This document shows positions 1 to 5,770 of a DNA stretch of 56,623 nucleotides, in pieces (position 1 is the first letter of the stretch; each line of letters starts with the position of its first letter). The stretch covers positions 1 through 56,623 of IMG/VR virus record IMGVR_UViG_3300009320_000019; one strand, written 5' to 3'. Under the pieces are notes generated by a model. That model was given only the letters and a program-made list of their open reading frames with translations, ran no database searches and was not told the DNA's origin. The stretch is from a virus. Made by a program: the position numbers and the translations under genes.

Positions 1-105
1 GACAATTCCGTCTTCCATGCCCATTTGTTCAGCAATAGAAATTAACTCCCCATCACTTAAATCCTCTAACTTAGTATTCTCATCATATACCTCATCAGTT
101 TTCAT
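1..105 (-). CDS. small acidic protein, cut by window edge
   Basis: The first 35 codons of a leftward gene are visible, beginning MKTDEVYDENTKLEDLSDGE after a GGAGGT ribosome site. The protein is acidic and I recognise no family. The reading frame reaches base 1 on a codon boundary. The cut gene at the other end of the window (56495-56623) also starts on a codon boundary, so joining the ends would give one 77-residue protein. That join is an inference and assumes a circular genome. Confidence 0.6.
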   Translation of the reverse strand, partial: MKTDEVYDENTKLEDLSDGELISIAEQMGMEDGIV

Positions 106-107
106 TT

Positions 108-179
108 CTAAACCTCCTTAATATGTTTCAAATTGTTTCCTTTACAATTAGGACAAATAGTTATCCATTTAGAATTCAT
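108..179 (-). CDS. 23-residue protein with one CPNC knuckle
   Basis: This tiny ORF reads MNSKWITICPNCKGNNLKHI and then KEV. It carries a single CPNC zinc-knuckle half and would need a partner for full metal coordination. Its 3' end contains the GGAGGT ribosome site of the next leftward gene. It sits snugly between two genes, which favours a real gene, but its length keeps confidence low. Confidence 0.4.
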   Translation of the reverse strand: MNSKWITICPNCKGNNLKHIKEV

Positions 180-183
180 CTTT

Positions 184-765
184 TTAGCCCCCCCTATTAC
201 CGAAGTATTTACCTTCATCATCTGTAATAACTTCACCTTTTTCACAAATATAGATACCATTAAACTGACATCCTTGTTCAAAGTATGTTAATCTGAAGTT
301 CAATTTAGGAAACTTCTTACTCATAGCCTTGATTACAGGAATACAGGGTCCCCAAGCGCATCTAAAAGTATACATAATTTCTCTCTGATAACTTTCAACT
401 AATTCGGCTTCATAAATCCCCCATTTAGTTCCCCAGTTATTGATACACCATTCATATCCACCAGCGTTATATCCATCTTTCATTTTCCAAGTAGGATTAG
501 GATTTGCTTCATCCCATTTTTTCTTTTCTGCTTTAGACATTTTGTCGTAGTTTGATTCTTTCAGTTTCTTTTGAAACCTTTTAGAAGCTCTTTCAACTTT
601 TTTGTCTAAATCTTTATACTTCTTAGGGTAAGGAATAAACTTATCAGCGTCTAAAACTGCTGTTTCCTCTCCTTTTTTATATCTAGACCTAGCAAAACTC
701 ATAAACCTTTTTAATTCAGTTCTAGAACCTTGTATTTCTAAATCACATTCACAATGATTTGGCAT
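184..765 (-). CDS. Api92-like (DUF1281/YubB-type) ferredoxin-fold protein
   Basis: The 193-residue protein starts MPNHCECDLEIQGS and has a FIPYPKKYKD segment, then a CINNWGTKWGIYEAE segment, then ...TYFEQGCQFNGIY. This order (MPN-C-N-L start, FIPxP, NWGTKWD, a W-P segment, then E-G-xF-G) matches the Api92-like ferredoxin-like domain found in phages and plasmids. Its function is unknown, although Api92-like proteins are often carried by mobile elements. It is the largest gene of the leftward small-gene cassette. An ATG start with GGAGGT upstream supports the 5' end. Confidence 0.75.
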   Translation of the reverse strand: MPNHCECDLEIQGSRTELKRFMSFARSRYKKGEETAVLDADKFIPYPKKYKDLDKKVERASKRFQKKLKESNYDKMSKAEKKKWDEANPNPTWKMKDGYNAGGYEWCINNWGTKWGIYEAELVESYQREIMYTFRCAWGPCIPVIKAMSKKFPKLNFRLTYFEQGCQFNGIYICEKGEVITDDEGKYFGNRGG

Positions 766-766
766 T

Positions 767-937
767 TTATTTACCTCCTATTTTCTTATCATTAAAACAT
801 TTAACAGAGAACATTTCATCTCCTTTTTCATCAAATATTTCAATTGTTTTTGTATAAAACACTCTCCCACTATCGAGAGTATGTTTTTCATTAGTCACTT
901 TAATCTTGTTTACATCGTGTATAGTTAATCTATTCAT
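767..937 (-). CDS. hypothetical 56-residue protein
   Basis: I chose the ATG giving MNRLTIHDVNKIKVTNEKHT because it is preceded by CGGAGGTATTAGA; a longer in-frame start eight codons upstream lacks a ribosome site. The start overlaps the stop of the upstream gene by four bases (ATGA), so the two are probably translationally coupled. The sequence suggests a small beta protein with alternating hydrophobic residues. No family is recognised. Confidence 0.6.
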   Translation of the reverse strand: MNRLTIHDVNKIKVTNEKHTLDSGRVFYTKTIEIFDEKGDEMFSVKCFNDKKIGGK

Positions 938-1284
938 TCTAATACCTCCGGGAAATTCCAACTAACAATTTCCTTAATTATATATGCTTCATTACCAGTT
1001 ACTTTGGTTGAAGCACCATCATACCAATCTAAATACCAAAACTCTACATCTCCATTTTCGTAAATTCTGAATTCCTCACTTGGACCACCATAACTTAATT
1101 GGTATCTCCAATATGAAGCCTTTTGATCCCTAAAGGTATCAGCCTCTACAAAGTCCATACATAGCCCATATTCGTTCAAATAACCTAAATCCTCTACATA
1201 GTTATCCTTTGCTTCAAACAGGGTTTTAATGTCCTTTATTCTGCTTCTAAAAGCATTTTCCACTTTTTCACTACATTTACTCAT
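934..1284 (-). CDS. hypothetical 116-residue acidic protein
   Basis: The start MSKCSEKVENAFRSRIKDIK follows a clean GGAGGTTTAAA. The middle is rich in aromatic residues (YWRYQLSYGG, FWYLDWYDGA), as is common in small phage proteins that mimic or bind host factors. The ATG lies one base after the stop of the upstream gene. I recognise no family. The neighbours suggest an early accessory function, but that is inference. Confidence 0.65.
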   Translation of the reverse strand: MSKCSEKVENAFRSRIKDIKTLFEAKDNYVEDLGYLNEYGLCMDFVEADTFRDQKASYWRYQLSYGGPSEEFRIYENGDVEFWYLDWYDGASTKVTGNEAYIIKEIVSWNFPEVLE

Positions 1285-1285
1285 T

Positions 1286-1885
1286 TTAAACCTCCATACC
1301 ATTTAATAGGTATAATCCTGAATCACAGATATTTCTATATCTTATCCATAATCTAATTGATTCAATATCTGTCAATTGTATTGTAAATATCTTATTAATT
1401 TTTTCCTCATTATTATTAGAAATTATTTCATAATAATCTGGTTTATCTACTTCCTCAAATCCTTTCTCTTTTTGAAGTCGTTTTATTGACTTTTGAGTAT
1501 ATTTATCTAATTTTTCAAATCTGTTTTTGAAATCTGATATTTTAATATACCCTTCTTTTACTCCAAACTCTTTAAAGAAATTACTTATTGGTTCAGCTTC
1601 TTTAATAGTTCCTCTCCAACTTTTTAAGTAATTTTCTGGTGTTGTGCTTCTACCATTTGGTTGTAGTCCACCACCTTCACAATATCCAGCCCATTTACAT
1701 ACTCGTTGAATAATAGAATATTCCCACCCATAAGCATAAAACTGCCATTCTCTTGCTCTTTTATTGCTACAAGTGTCATATACATTATTACTTCCGATTA
1801 AATGCACTGCTAAGAGATTTGGTGTATATCCATCTTTTTCTTCAATTACATATACTTTTCTTTTGTATTCTATATCATAACTCAT
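1286..1885 (-). CDS. hypothetical 199-residue protein
   Basis: The protein starts MSYDIEYKRKVYVIEEKDGY. The first half has a Trp/Tyr/Cys-rich stretch (REWQFYAYGWEY, then VCKWAGYCEGGGLQP) that resembles a domain seen in other phage hypotheticals. The second half is lysine-rich and probably helical. The ATG overlaps the stop of the upstream zinc-ribbon gene by four bases. Function is unknown. Confidence 0.65.
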   Translation of the reverse strand: MSYDIEYKRKVYVIEEKDGYTPNLLAVHLIGSNNVYDTCSNKRAREWQFYAYGWEYSIIQRVCKWAGYCEGGGLQPNGRSTTPENYLKSWRGTIKEAEPISNFFKEFGVKEGYIKISDFKNRFEKLDKYTQKSIKRLQKEKGFEEVDKPDYYEIISNNNEEKINKIFTIQLTDIESIRLWIRYRNICDSGLYLLNGMEV

Positions 1886-2067
1886 TCTTTTTCACCTATT
1901 GTTTCAATATACTTTAAACTATACCATTCCTGGCTTGTTTGTTTGCATTCATTACAATACAAATCATAACTCCCATCATTATCACAAAACTCAAAACTTC
2001 CATACTCAACATCCTCACTTCCACAATAAGGACATTTACCTGCTTCGTGTCCAATTATTTCAACCAT
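1882..2067 (-). CDS. zinc-ribbon protein, 61 residues
   Basis: Two CxxC pairs, CPYCGSEDVEYG near residue 12 and LYCNECKQT near residue 36, frame a four-cysteine zinc ribbon followed by an aromatic tail. Such proteins bind nucleic acid or protein partners. A GGAGG ribosome site precedes the ATG. It is one of several tiny zinc-binding proteins in this cassette, and its specific role is unknown. Confidence 0.65.
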   Translation of the reverse strand: MVEIIGHEAGKCPYCGSEDVEYGSFEFCDNDGSYDLYCNECKQTSQEWYSLKYIETIGEKE

Positions 2068-2077
2068 TTTTTCCTCC

Positions 2078-2503
2078 CTAAATTATTCCCATTTGACTTA
2101 ATGGGCTATCTGGATGGTCTGGTTCAACTCTCCGACCATCTGGTAGTGTGATTACTGAATCCATACACATATGTTTAAGTTCTTTATTAGAAATTATTTC
2201 ATTTCCTTTTAAATCTCTTAATGTGTATCCTTCATCACTTACAAACTTAGTGTCGACTTCAACTTTTAAATCAGAGAAAAATCCCCACTTATCAAATTCT
2301 GCTTGTAATTCTTTTGCAGTTTCTTTATCTACATATTTTTCTACGAATTGAATTACTTCCTCGAATTCATCAAAGGTAGAACCCCAAATTCCATCACCAT
2401 CTCTGTAACTATACACTTCAAATTTAGGATCCATATACCTTAATTCAAAAGGTGTAAACCATTCATCGCAGGTTTTATCTTTTAATTCGCATTTAATTTT
2501 CAT
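2078..2503 (-). CDS. hypothetical 141-residue acidic protein
   Basis: It begins MKIKCELKDKTCDEWFTPFE and contains FEEVIQFVEKYVDKETAKEL, a probable amphipathic helix. The C-terminus is LPDGRRVEPDHPDSPLSQMG. The protein is acidic and soluble. I do not recognise it. The start overlaps the end of the upstream 55-residue gene by 11 bases, consistent with coupled translation. Confidence 0.65.
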   Translation of the reverse strand: MKIKCELKDKTCDEWFTPFELRYMDPKFEVYSYRDGDGIWGSTFDEFEEVIQFVEKYVDKETAKELQAEFDKWGFFSDLKVEVDTKFVSDEGYTLRDLKGNEIISNKELKHMCMDSVITLPDGRRVEPDHPDSPLSQMGII

Positions 2504-2660
2504 CTTTTATCTCCATATCACATACAAATCCTTTTTGTGCTAGAAAGTTTTTAATGTCTCCTCCAATTGAATTAACTTCTTGATAACTAGCACCAAACCT
2601 TACAACTTCTTTTTCATAAAAACTTACTCGCTCTAAATTTCTTATTTCTATTGTATTCAT
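2493..2660 (-). CDS. hypothetical 55-residue protein
   Basis: The ORF reads MNTIEIRNLERVSFYEKEVV and continues to CDMEIKDEN. A ribosome site (GGAGGAATTAAA) precedes the ATG. It is soluble, of mixed charge and has no recognised family. It overlaps the start of the next leftward gene, a layout shared by most members of this cassette. Confidence 0.55.
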   Translation of the reverse strand: MNTIEIRNLERVSFYEKEVVRFGASYQEVNSIGGDIKNFLAQKGFVCDMEIKDEN

Positions 2661-2661
2661 T

Positions 2662-2823
2662 TTAATTCCTCCAATCTTTACAACATCTTTGACTAATATA
2701 GTAATAATTATACCTATCGCATAAACGATATTCTTTAAGCATCTCTTTAGTTTCTTTATATGTTGTGAACTCGTCTACTGTTTCAGTTTCCCCTTGAGGT
2801 GTTTTCATGTTTATAAATTTCAT
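2662..2823 (-). CDS. hypothetical 53-residue protein
   Basis: It reads MKFINMKTPQGETETVDEFT, then YKETKEMLKEYRL, and ends with an aromatic/cysteine tail (YYYISQRCCKDWRN). The tail resembles those of small phage proteins annotated as hypothetical. The ATG overlaps the stop of the upstream 43-residue ORF as ATGA. Function is unknown. Confidence 0.55.
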   Translation of the reverse strand: MKFINMKTPQGETETVDEFTTYKETKEMLKEYRLCDRYNYYYISQRCCKDWRN

Positions 2824-2951
2824 TTTATCAACCTCAATTTGAGAGCGTGGTTTAATCTCTCTAGTAATTTAACTGCTTTTAGAATTTCATACTCTTCTAA
2901 GTGGTTTCCGTCAATTAATTGTTCTAATACATAAAAATCTTCCTTATTCAT
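2820..2951 (-). CDS. hypothetical 43-residue helical protein
   Basis: The sequence MNKEDFYVLEQLIDGNHLEE followed by YEILKAVKLLERLNHALKLR is predicted to be helical throughout with a leucine repeat. A GAGAGGTATAAA ribosome site precedes it. No family is recognised. Confidence 0.5.
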   Translation of the reverse strand: MNKEDFYVLEQLIDGNHLEEYEILKAVKLLERLNHALKLRLIK

Positions 2952-2972
2952 TTTATACCTCTCATAATAAAT

Positions 2973-3122
2973 TCATTCTGCCACCAATTTATTTTCACTT
3001 AGATAATAACTCAAATCCTCTAAGTGACTTCTAACACAGTCTTTATCTTTCATTGCTACACCTTCAATAATCATAGAACACAAATGTTCTACTGCTATTA
3101 TGTTTTTATTTGTTTTAGTCAT
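2973..3122 (-). CDS. hypothetical 49-residue helical protein
   Basis: I start it at MTKTNKNIIAVEHLCSMIIE because AAAGGGGAGTATTAAA lies directly upstream; a longer in-frame version would begin within the preceding gene. It looks helical, with short hydrophobic faces. Function is unknown. Confidence 0.55.
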   Translation of the reverse strand: MTKTNKNIIAVEHLCSMIIEGVAMKDKDCVRSHLEDLSYYLSENKLVAE

Positions 3123-3123
3123 T

Positions 3124-3489
3124 TTAATACTCCCCTTTGAGCAAGAATGTATGCCCACCGGTTTCATTTCTGGCTATATAGAAACTAAATTCCTTAATAG
3201 GAAAATCTGTATAGCCATACTTTTTAGTATGTAATACATTTTCGTTTCCATCGGTTAACTCTACATTTGCTGATTTGTCGTCATTTACCTTTATCTTTAA
3301 CACAATAAAGTCCTCTTTCTTTAACTTATCTGTCATTGAGATTTCAATCGCATAATCACTGATTAACCAGTGGCAATTTGCTTTCTCAATCAAATACATA
3401 ATTCCTTCGGTTGCTATACAATTACTTAGACTTATTCTAGTAAATGTAGCACTTCCATAGAATTGTTTTAATTCTTGTTCTAAATCCAT
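3124..3489 (-). CDS. hypothetical 121-residue beta-rich protein
   Basis: The protein begins MDLEQELKQFYGSATFTRIS and then alternates strands and polar loops (IVLKIKVNDDKSANVELTDG, VLHTKKYGYTDFP). It ends FLLKGEY. A GGAGGTTTAAA ribosome site supports the start. Its overall shape resembles small phage proteins placed near single-gene accessory modules. I recognise no function. Confidence 0.65.
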   Translation of the reverse strand: MDLEQELKQFYGSATFTRISLSNCIATEGIMYLIEKANCHWLISDYAIEISMTDKLKKEDFIVLKIKVNDDKSANVELTDGNENVLHTKKYGYTDFPIKEFSFYIARNETGGHTFLLKGEY

Positions 3490-3490
3490 T

Positions 3491-3637
3491 TTAAACCTCC
3501 AAGTCTAATTTTAAACCTTCAATAAAGTTACTAAATTCTTTCTTAGAATTGAAAGTTTTTAGCTCTCCTTTACTATCTAACTTGTTGTCGTCACCAACAC
3601 ACAAGAAAAACTCGCCTATATTCTTTTGTTTACTCAT
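3491..3637 (-). CDS. hypothetical 48-residue protein
   Basis: It reads MSKQKNIGEFFLCVGDDNKL and continues through FNSKKEFSNFIEG. A GAGGTATACAAA ribosome site precedes the ATG, and the start overlaps the upstream ORF by four bases. It is soluble and unrecognised. Confidence 0.55.
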   Translation of the reverse strand: MSKQKNIGEFFLCVGDDNKLDSKGELKTFNSKKEFSNFIEGLKLDLEV

Positions 3638-3765
3638 TTTGTATACCTCACATTATCTGTTCTTTCGTCTAACTCTACACCAATCACTGTATGTTCGTTG
3701 TCTTTCACACTCACAATTCCGTTAACTAATCTAACAGAACAAGTTCCACACATTCCAATTAACAC
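3634..3765 (-). CDS. small CxxC protein, probable GTG start
   Basis: The sequence after the start is LIGMCGTCSVRLVNGIVSVK, followed by a short beta-type tail. The best start is GTG, six bases after GCGAGGT; an ATG four codons later has no ribosome site at a usable distance. MCGTC resembles the first half of a metal knuckle. Function is unknown. Confidence 0.5.
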   Translation of the reverse strand: MLIGMCGTCSVRLVNGIVSVKDNEHTVIGVELDERTDNVRYTK

Positions 3766-3766
3766 T

Positions 3767-3961
3767 TTATTTACCTCGCTCTTTAATACCAGCTTGAATT
3801 GCCAGTTGTTCTTTACTTTGCTTTATACACTTCGCCATTGCTTTTGCTCTTTCTACCTCTACATCATCGCTGGGTTCTATTTCAAGTTTAATTCCACTTG
3901 TAATAGTGTTATAACACGCAGAGAGTTTAGCCTCTACATATATTTCTTTTACTTTACTCAT
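3767..3961 (-). CDS. hypothetical 64-residue protein
   Basis: I start at MSKVKEIYVEAKLSACYNTI, which has GAGGAACAAG directly upstream; a start four codons earlier lies inside that ribosome site. The pattern of an N-terminal beta hairpin (IYVEAKLS...GIKLEIEPSDDV) followed by an amphipathic helix recurs among small phage proteins of unknown function. Confidence 0.6.
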   Translation of the reverse strand: MSKVKEIYVEAKLSACYNTITSGIKLEIEPSDDVEVERAKAMAKCIKQSKEQLAIQAGIKERGK

Positions 3962-4055
3962 CTTGTTCCTCATCTCTTAATGTTATTGAACAAGGATAAT
4001 TTCCATCCTCATAATAACAAGTTTCACAAAACTTTCCTTTACATCTCAAACTCAT
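3954..4055 (-). CDS. 33-residue cysteine-rich protein
   Basis: The ORF reads MSLRCKGKFCETCYYEDGNY and then PCSITLRDEEQDE. Its four cysteines could bind one zinc ion. A GGAGGTAACACT ribosome site precedes it, and it overlaps the next leftward gene by eight bases. It resembles the small cysteine proteins common in phage early regions. Function is unknown. Confidence 0.55.
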   Translation of the reverse strand: MSLRCKGKFCETCYYEDGNYPCSITLRDEEQDE

Positions 4056-4165
4056 AGTGTTACCTCCATAGGTTTAACATTACCACTCGCAGTCACTTCA
4101 ACTTCATAAAAGGAGACATATTTATCTCCTAGTTCATATTTGCTATACAAATACTTAGAAACCAT
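4052..4165 (-). CDS. hypothetical 37-residue protein
   Basis: The ORF reads MVSKYLYSKYELGDKYVSFY and then EVEVTASGNVKPMEVTL, probably a short beta sheet. It overlaps both neighbours by a few bases and has GCGAGGTGGAACAAT upstream. No family is recognised. Confidence 0.5.
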   Translation of the reverse strand: MVSKYLYSKYELGDKYVSFYEVEVTASGNVKPMEVTL

Positions 4166-4319
4166 ATTGTTCCACCTCGCCATAATACTCTAATATGTCT
4201 TTATCCCTTTGACTTAGGTTCAGACCGATAAACTTCGCATCTCTAATCTCGTCTAACTCAGCTTTGGTTATATTCCACATAGGATTTTCATCCTTCATTT
4301 GTCTCTTAAAAGAAACCAT
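4155..4319 (-). CDS. hypothetical 54-residue protein
   Basis: It begins MVSFKRQMKDENPMWNITKA and ends EYYGEVEQYGF. The start follows GAGGTGGCAAA, which is itself part of a 46-base repeat found again upstream of the zinc-finger gene. The overlapping micro-ORF runs through the start in another frame. Function is unknown. Confidence 0.5.
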   Translation of the reverse strand: MVSFKRQMKDENPMWNITKAELDEIRDAKFIGLNLSQRDKDILEYYGEVEQYGF

Positions 4320-4369
4320 TTTGCCACCTCTGTAGCCTTAATATCTTTCAACTCTACGCCAAATCCCAT
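4295..4369 (-). CDS. micro-ORF A (24 residues) inside the 46-base repeat
   Basis: This ORF begins MGFGVELKDIKATEVAKW and starts one base after the stop of the upstream zinc-finger gene, so re-initiation is possible. Twelve or more of its codons lie in the repeat. Its copy B differs only by a synonymous change (ACA to ACG, Thr), which hints that the peptide is selected. The same bases hold the ribosome site of the next gene, so conservation could instead reflect RNA function. Confidence 0.3.
   Translation of the reverse strand: MGFGVELKDIKATEVAKWFLLRDK
4316..4361 (-). repeat. 46-base direct repeat, copy A
   Basis: This segment matches bases 4463-4508 at 45 of 46 positions, 147 bases apart. 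Each copy ends with the ribosome site and ATG of a small leftward gene (GAGGTGGCAAAATGG). I read it as a duplicated translation-initiation cassette. Confidence 0.8.
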
Positions 4370-4370
4370 T

Positions 4371-4466
4371 TTAATCTTTAATGGGATTATTAAATTTACA
4401 TCTAGATCGTCTAAGATGTTTTCCTAAATTGTTCCCTATATAAGAACACTTTGGGCATTTATCCAT
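4371..4466 (-). CDS. 31-residue zinc-finger protein
   Basis: The ORF begins MDKCPKCSYIGNNLGKHLRR and ends SRCKFNNPIKD. CPKC, a later His and a final Cys give a C2HC-type finger (Cys4, Cys7, His17, Cys22) with basic residues suited to nucleic-acid contact. A GGAGGTGGCAAA ribosome site precedes the ATG. Function is unknown. Confidence 0.6.
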   Translation of the reverse strand: MDKCPKCSYIGNNLGKHLRRSRCKFNNPIKD

Positions 4467-4516
4467 TTTGCCACCTCCGTAGCCTTAATATCTTTCAACT
4501 CTACGCCACACTTCAT
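4436..4516 (-). CDS. micro-ORF B (26 residues) inside the 46-base repeat
   Basis: It begins MKCGVELKDIKATEVAKW, then diverges from copy A to INAQSVLI. It starts two bases after the stop of the upstream 28-residue gene. Whether it is translated is unknown. Confidence 0.3.
   Translation of the reverse strand: MKCGVELKDIKATEVAKWINAQSVLI
4463..4508 (-). repeat. 46-base direct repeat, copy B
   Basis: This is the partner of the repeat at 4316-4361, with a single C/T difference. It sits directly upstream of and includes the ATG of the 31-residue zinc-finger gene. Confidence 0.8.
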
Positions 4517-4518
4517 CG

Positions 4519-4605
4519 TCATTTGTCTAGATGAAAACAATTTTGGCAATAAAAACCTTTACCAAAACTAGGATCCCCACATTCGGGGCATTTAAATTCA
4601 GTCAT
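4519..4605 (-). CDS. 28-residue zinc ribbon
   Basis: The ORF begins MTEFKCPECGDPSFGKGFYC and ends QNCFHLDK. CPEC and CQNC give a compact four-cysteine ribbon. A GGAGGTGCAAA ribosome site precedes the ATG. It is among the smallest likely genes here, supported by the complete metal motif. Confidence 0.6.
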   Translation of the reverse strand: MTEFKCPECGDPSFGKGFYCQNCFHLDK

Positions 4606-4651
4606 TTTGCACCTCCATGCAATTAGTCTGTGATAGAATCCGTCTATCTCG

Positions 4652-4774
4652 TCAGTACAATCGCTGTTTAAATTCAGCGAAAGATTCTGGGGCAGAGTCT
4701 ATGCCCTGAAGTTCAATATGCCTTTCGACATATATTGAATATTGATCCAGAATAAAATCGTTGGTATATTCCAT
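4652..4774 (-). CDS. hypothetical 40-residue protein
   Basis: The ORF reads MEYTNDFILDQYSIYVERHI and then ELQGIDSAPESFAEFKQRLY, probably helical. A GGAGGTAAAA ribosome site is present. No family is recognised. Confidence 0.5.
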   Translation of the reverse strand: MEYTNDFILDQYSIYVERHIELQGIDSAPESFAEFKQRLY

Positions 4775-4795
4775 TTTTACCTCCATATATTATAT

Positions 4796-4987
4796 TTACC
4801 ATATTTTCACCACTTTATCTTTAAAAGGGATATTAATAGAATTTTCTCCATACATTTTATCAATCCATCTGTGAAATCTATAATCTTTAAATCCACCTTT
4901 ACTCCAATAAAAGTCCTGAGAATTAAGATATTCATTTAATAAAGTTCCATCATCATTCTCAATTAACCAATTAACTATATCCATCAT
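4796..4987 (-). CDS. hypothetical 63-residue protein
   Basis: It begins MMDIVNWLIENDDGTLLNEY and is rich in Trp and Tyr (FYWSKGGFKDYRFHRWID). Two adjacent ATG codons follow GGAGGTGCCAAA and either could be used. The GGAGGTGCCAAAATG context matches the initiation region of neighbouring genes. Function is unknown. Confidence 0.6.
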   Translation of the reverse strand: MMDIVNWLIENDDGTLLNEYLNSQDFYWSKGGFKDYRFHRWIDKMYGENSINIPFKDKVVKIW

Positions 4988-5056
4988 TTTGGCACCTCCA
5001 ATTTGCCCTTAATCATTTTTTTGAGCCCCCTACTTTTCAGTGTGGGTTTTCGTATA

Positions 5057-5149
5057 CTAGTTTCCATAGTTCCATTTTCTAATGATTTGGTCGGTTTCAT
5101 CATCATAATAGTATTTATGGGTTTTTGTATTTCCAATAAATTCCATCAT
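5057..5149 (-). CDS. 30-residue ORF at the head of the small-gene cassette
   Basis: The ORF reads MMEFIGNTKTHKYYYDDETD and then QIIRKWNYGN. A strong AAAAGGAGGTC ribosome site precedes the twin ATG. It would be the first gene of the leftward cassette. A TTTAAATA box inside GGGTTTAAATACCC lies about 30 bases upstream and could be its promoter, but the predicted transcript start would fall near the ribosome site, so this is uncertain. Confidence 0.45.
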   Translation of the reverse strand: MMEFIGNTKTHKYYYDDETDQIIRKWNYGN

Positions 5150-5207
5150 TTTTTTTGACCTCCTTTTCCTTTGGGTATTTAAACCCATTAAGGAACATAA
5201 AAGGAAA

Positions 5208-5229
5208 GGTTGTAGATAATCATACAACC
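5208..5229 (-). other. hairpin GGTTGTA / TACAACC
   Basis: A perfect 7-bp stem with an eight-base loop lies just beyond the T-run that seems to end the candidate RNA. It may be part of a terminator or leader, or a protein-binding site. Confidence 0.5.
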
Positions 5230-5232
5230 CCC

Positions 5233-5246
5233 AAAAAGAAAAAATA
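5233..5246 (-). terminator. T-run terminator of candidate RNA
   Basis: On the leftward strand this reads TTTTTTCTTTTT, a typical archaeal T-rich terminator. It lies directly after the last stem of the candidate structured RNA. Confidence 0.5.
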
Positions 5247-5421
5247 ACCAGTCAGTAAGGGCGAACCTTATACTTCTGATTAGTTTGTATATGCCGATGT
5301 TCTGGCATAGGCGAGACAACTCGCTAAAGTTACTAATGGCTTTGGCTTTCACCCAATAGGGCTTATACCAGCCGTCTTTTAGTTATCCCCTCACAACTTC
5401 TTGAAGACTTTCATCCGAATG
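5235..5421 (-). ncRNA. candidate structured non-coding RNA, unknown class
   Basis: About 187 bases between a TATA box (5444-5451) and a T-run fold into several perfect stems: AGCC/GGCT (5360-5373), GCGAG/CTCGC (5311-5324), TATGCC/GGCATA (5290-5309) and TAAGG/CCTTA (5256-5270). A long-range pair ATTAGT/ACTAAT (5279-5284 with 5332-5337) encloses two of them as a three-way junction. No reading frame spans the region. I cannot match it to a known RNA family; an omega-RNA-like guide, a regulatory RNA or an origin-linked RNA are possibilities. The strand is inferred from the promoter and T-run. Confidence 0.5.
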
Positions 5422-5443
5422 ATTTGGTCGGTTTATCCCCCCG

Positions 5444-5451
5444 ATTTTATA
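5444..5451 (-). promoter_or_regulatory. TATA box for candidate RNA
   Basis: The leftward strand reads CATATAAAATC. Transcription would start about 26 bases downstream, near 5421, just before the first predicted stem. Confidence 0.45.
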
Positions 5452-5469
5452 TGTATTTTATTGCCTTCC

Positions 5470-5499
5470 TTCGATAAACTGAAGTTCGATAAACTGAAG
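5470..5499. repeat. two tandem copies of TTCGATAAACTGAAG
   Basis: Two perfect 15-bp units lie head to tail, immediately beyond the TATA box of the candidate RNA and next to the palindrome ATGGTTTAAAACCAT. They could be protein-binding iterons. Two copies are too few for certainty. Confidence 0.6.
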
Positions 5500-5525
5500 T
5501 AATCACTATGGTTTAAAACCATCCC

Positions 5526-5678
5526 CTACCCACTCCGTATGCTGTGGGAGTTCCGGTCAAAAACACTGCGGGTAAACTTGATGACAATAACCATCAATAT
5601 CCGTCGGGGTTTTTTGAGCCCTCGTTGTTCGGTTTGTTTTCTTAACTTCTTAACCAATTTCGATGCTAAAAAGTTCAT
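5526..5678 (-). CDS. weak ORF, 50 basic residues
   Basis: It reads MNFLASKLVKKLRKQTEQRG, then a basic segment ending FDRNSHSIRSG. No ribosome site or promoter is visible at its start. It lies downstream of another basic protein gene and could be a remnant or chance ORF. Confidence 0.2.
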   Translation of the reverse strand: MNFLASKLVKKLRKQTEQRGLKKPRRILMVIVIKFTRSVFDRNSHSIRSG

Positions 5679-5770
5679 CTGGAATTCTTACCGATTTTCT
5701 GGATTTCATCCCTTGTCCGATGTTTTTCTGGTTTTCTCATAACTTACTCGCATAGTGTCGCAGAGGTTAA

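Larger units (their letters stand above)
5150..5770. other. 620-bp region without a convincing gene
   Basis: This is the only long stretch lacking clear coding potential. Base composition is more balanced than in its neighbours. It contains a candidate structured RNA with its own TATA box and T-run, a tandem 15-bp repeat, the short palindrome ATGGTTTAAAACCAT, and a 17-base direct repeat (AATGATTTGGTCGGTTT near 5084 and 5419). A replication origin, regulatory RNA or both would fit. ORFs on either strand look accidental, apart from one weak 50-codon candidate. Confidence 0.6.

Noticed and set aside
5208-5451. Assignment of the structured RNA to GOLLD, ROOL, HEARO or a riboswitch class
   Set aside because: I could not recall a consensus that matches these stems, and no TnpB or IscB gene is adjacent. 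A covariance-model search would decide.
5029-5610. Short shared strings (TTTTTTGAGCCC and AATGATTTGGTCGGTTT) as a transposon end
   Set aside because: They are direct, short and not flanked by target duplications or a transposase. They may be remnants of local duplication.
5539-5742. Rightward 67-codon ORF in the gene-free region
   Set aside because: It has no ribosome site or promoter, lies opposite another weak ORF and has no recognisable pattern. I treat it as chance.
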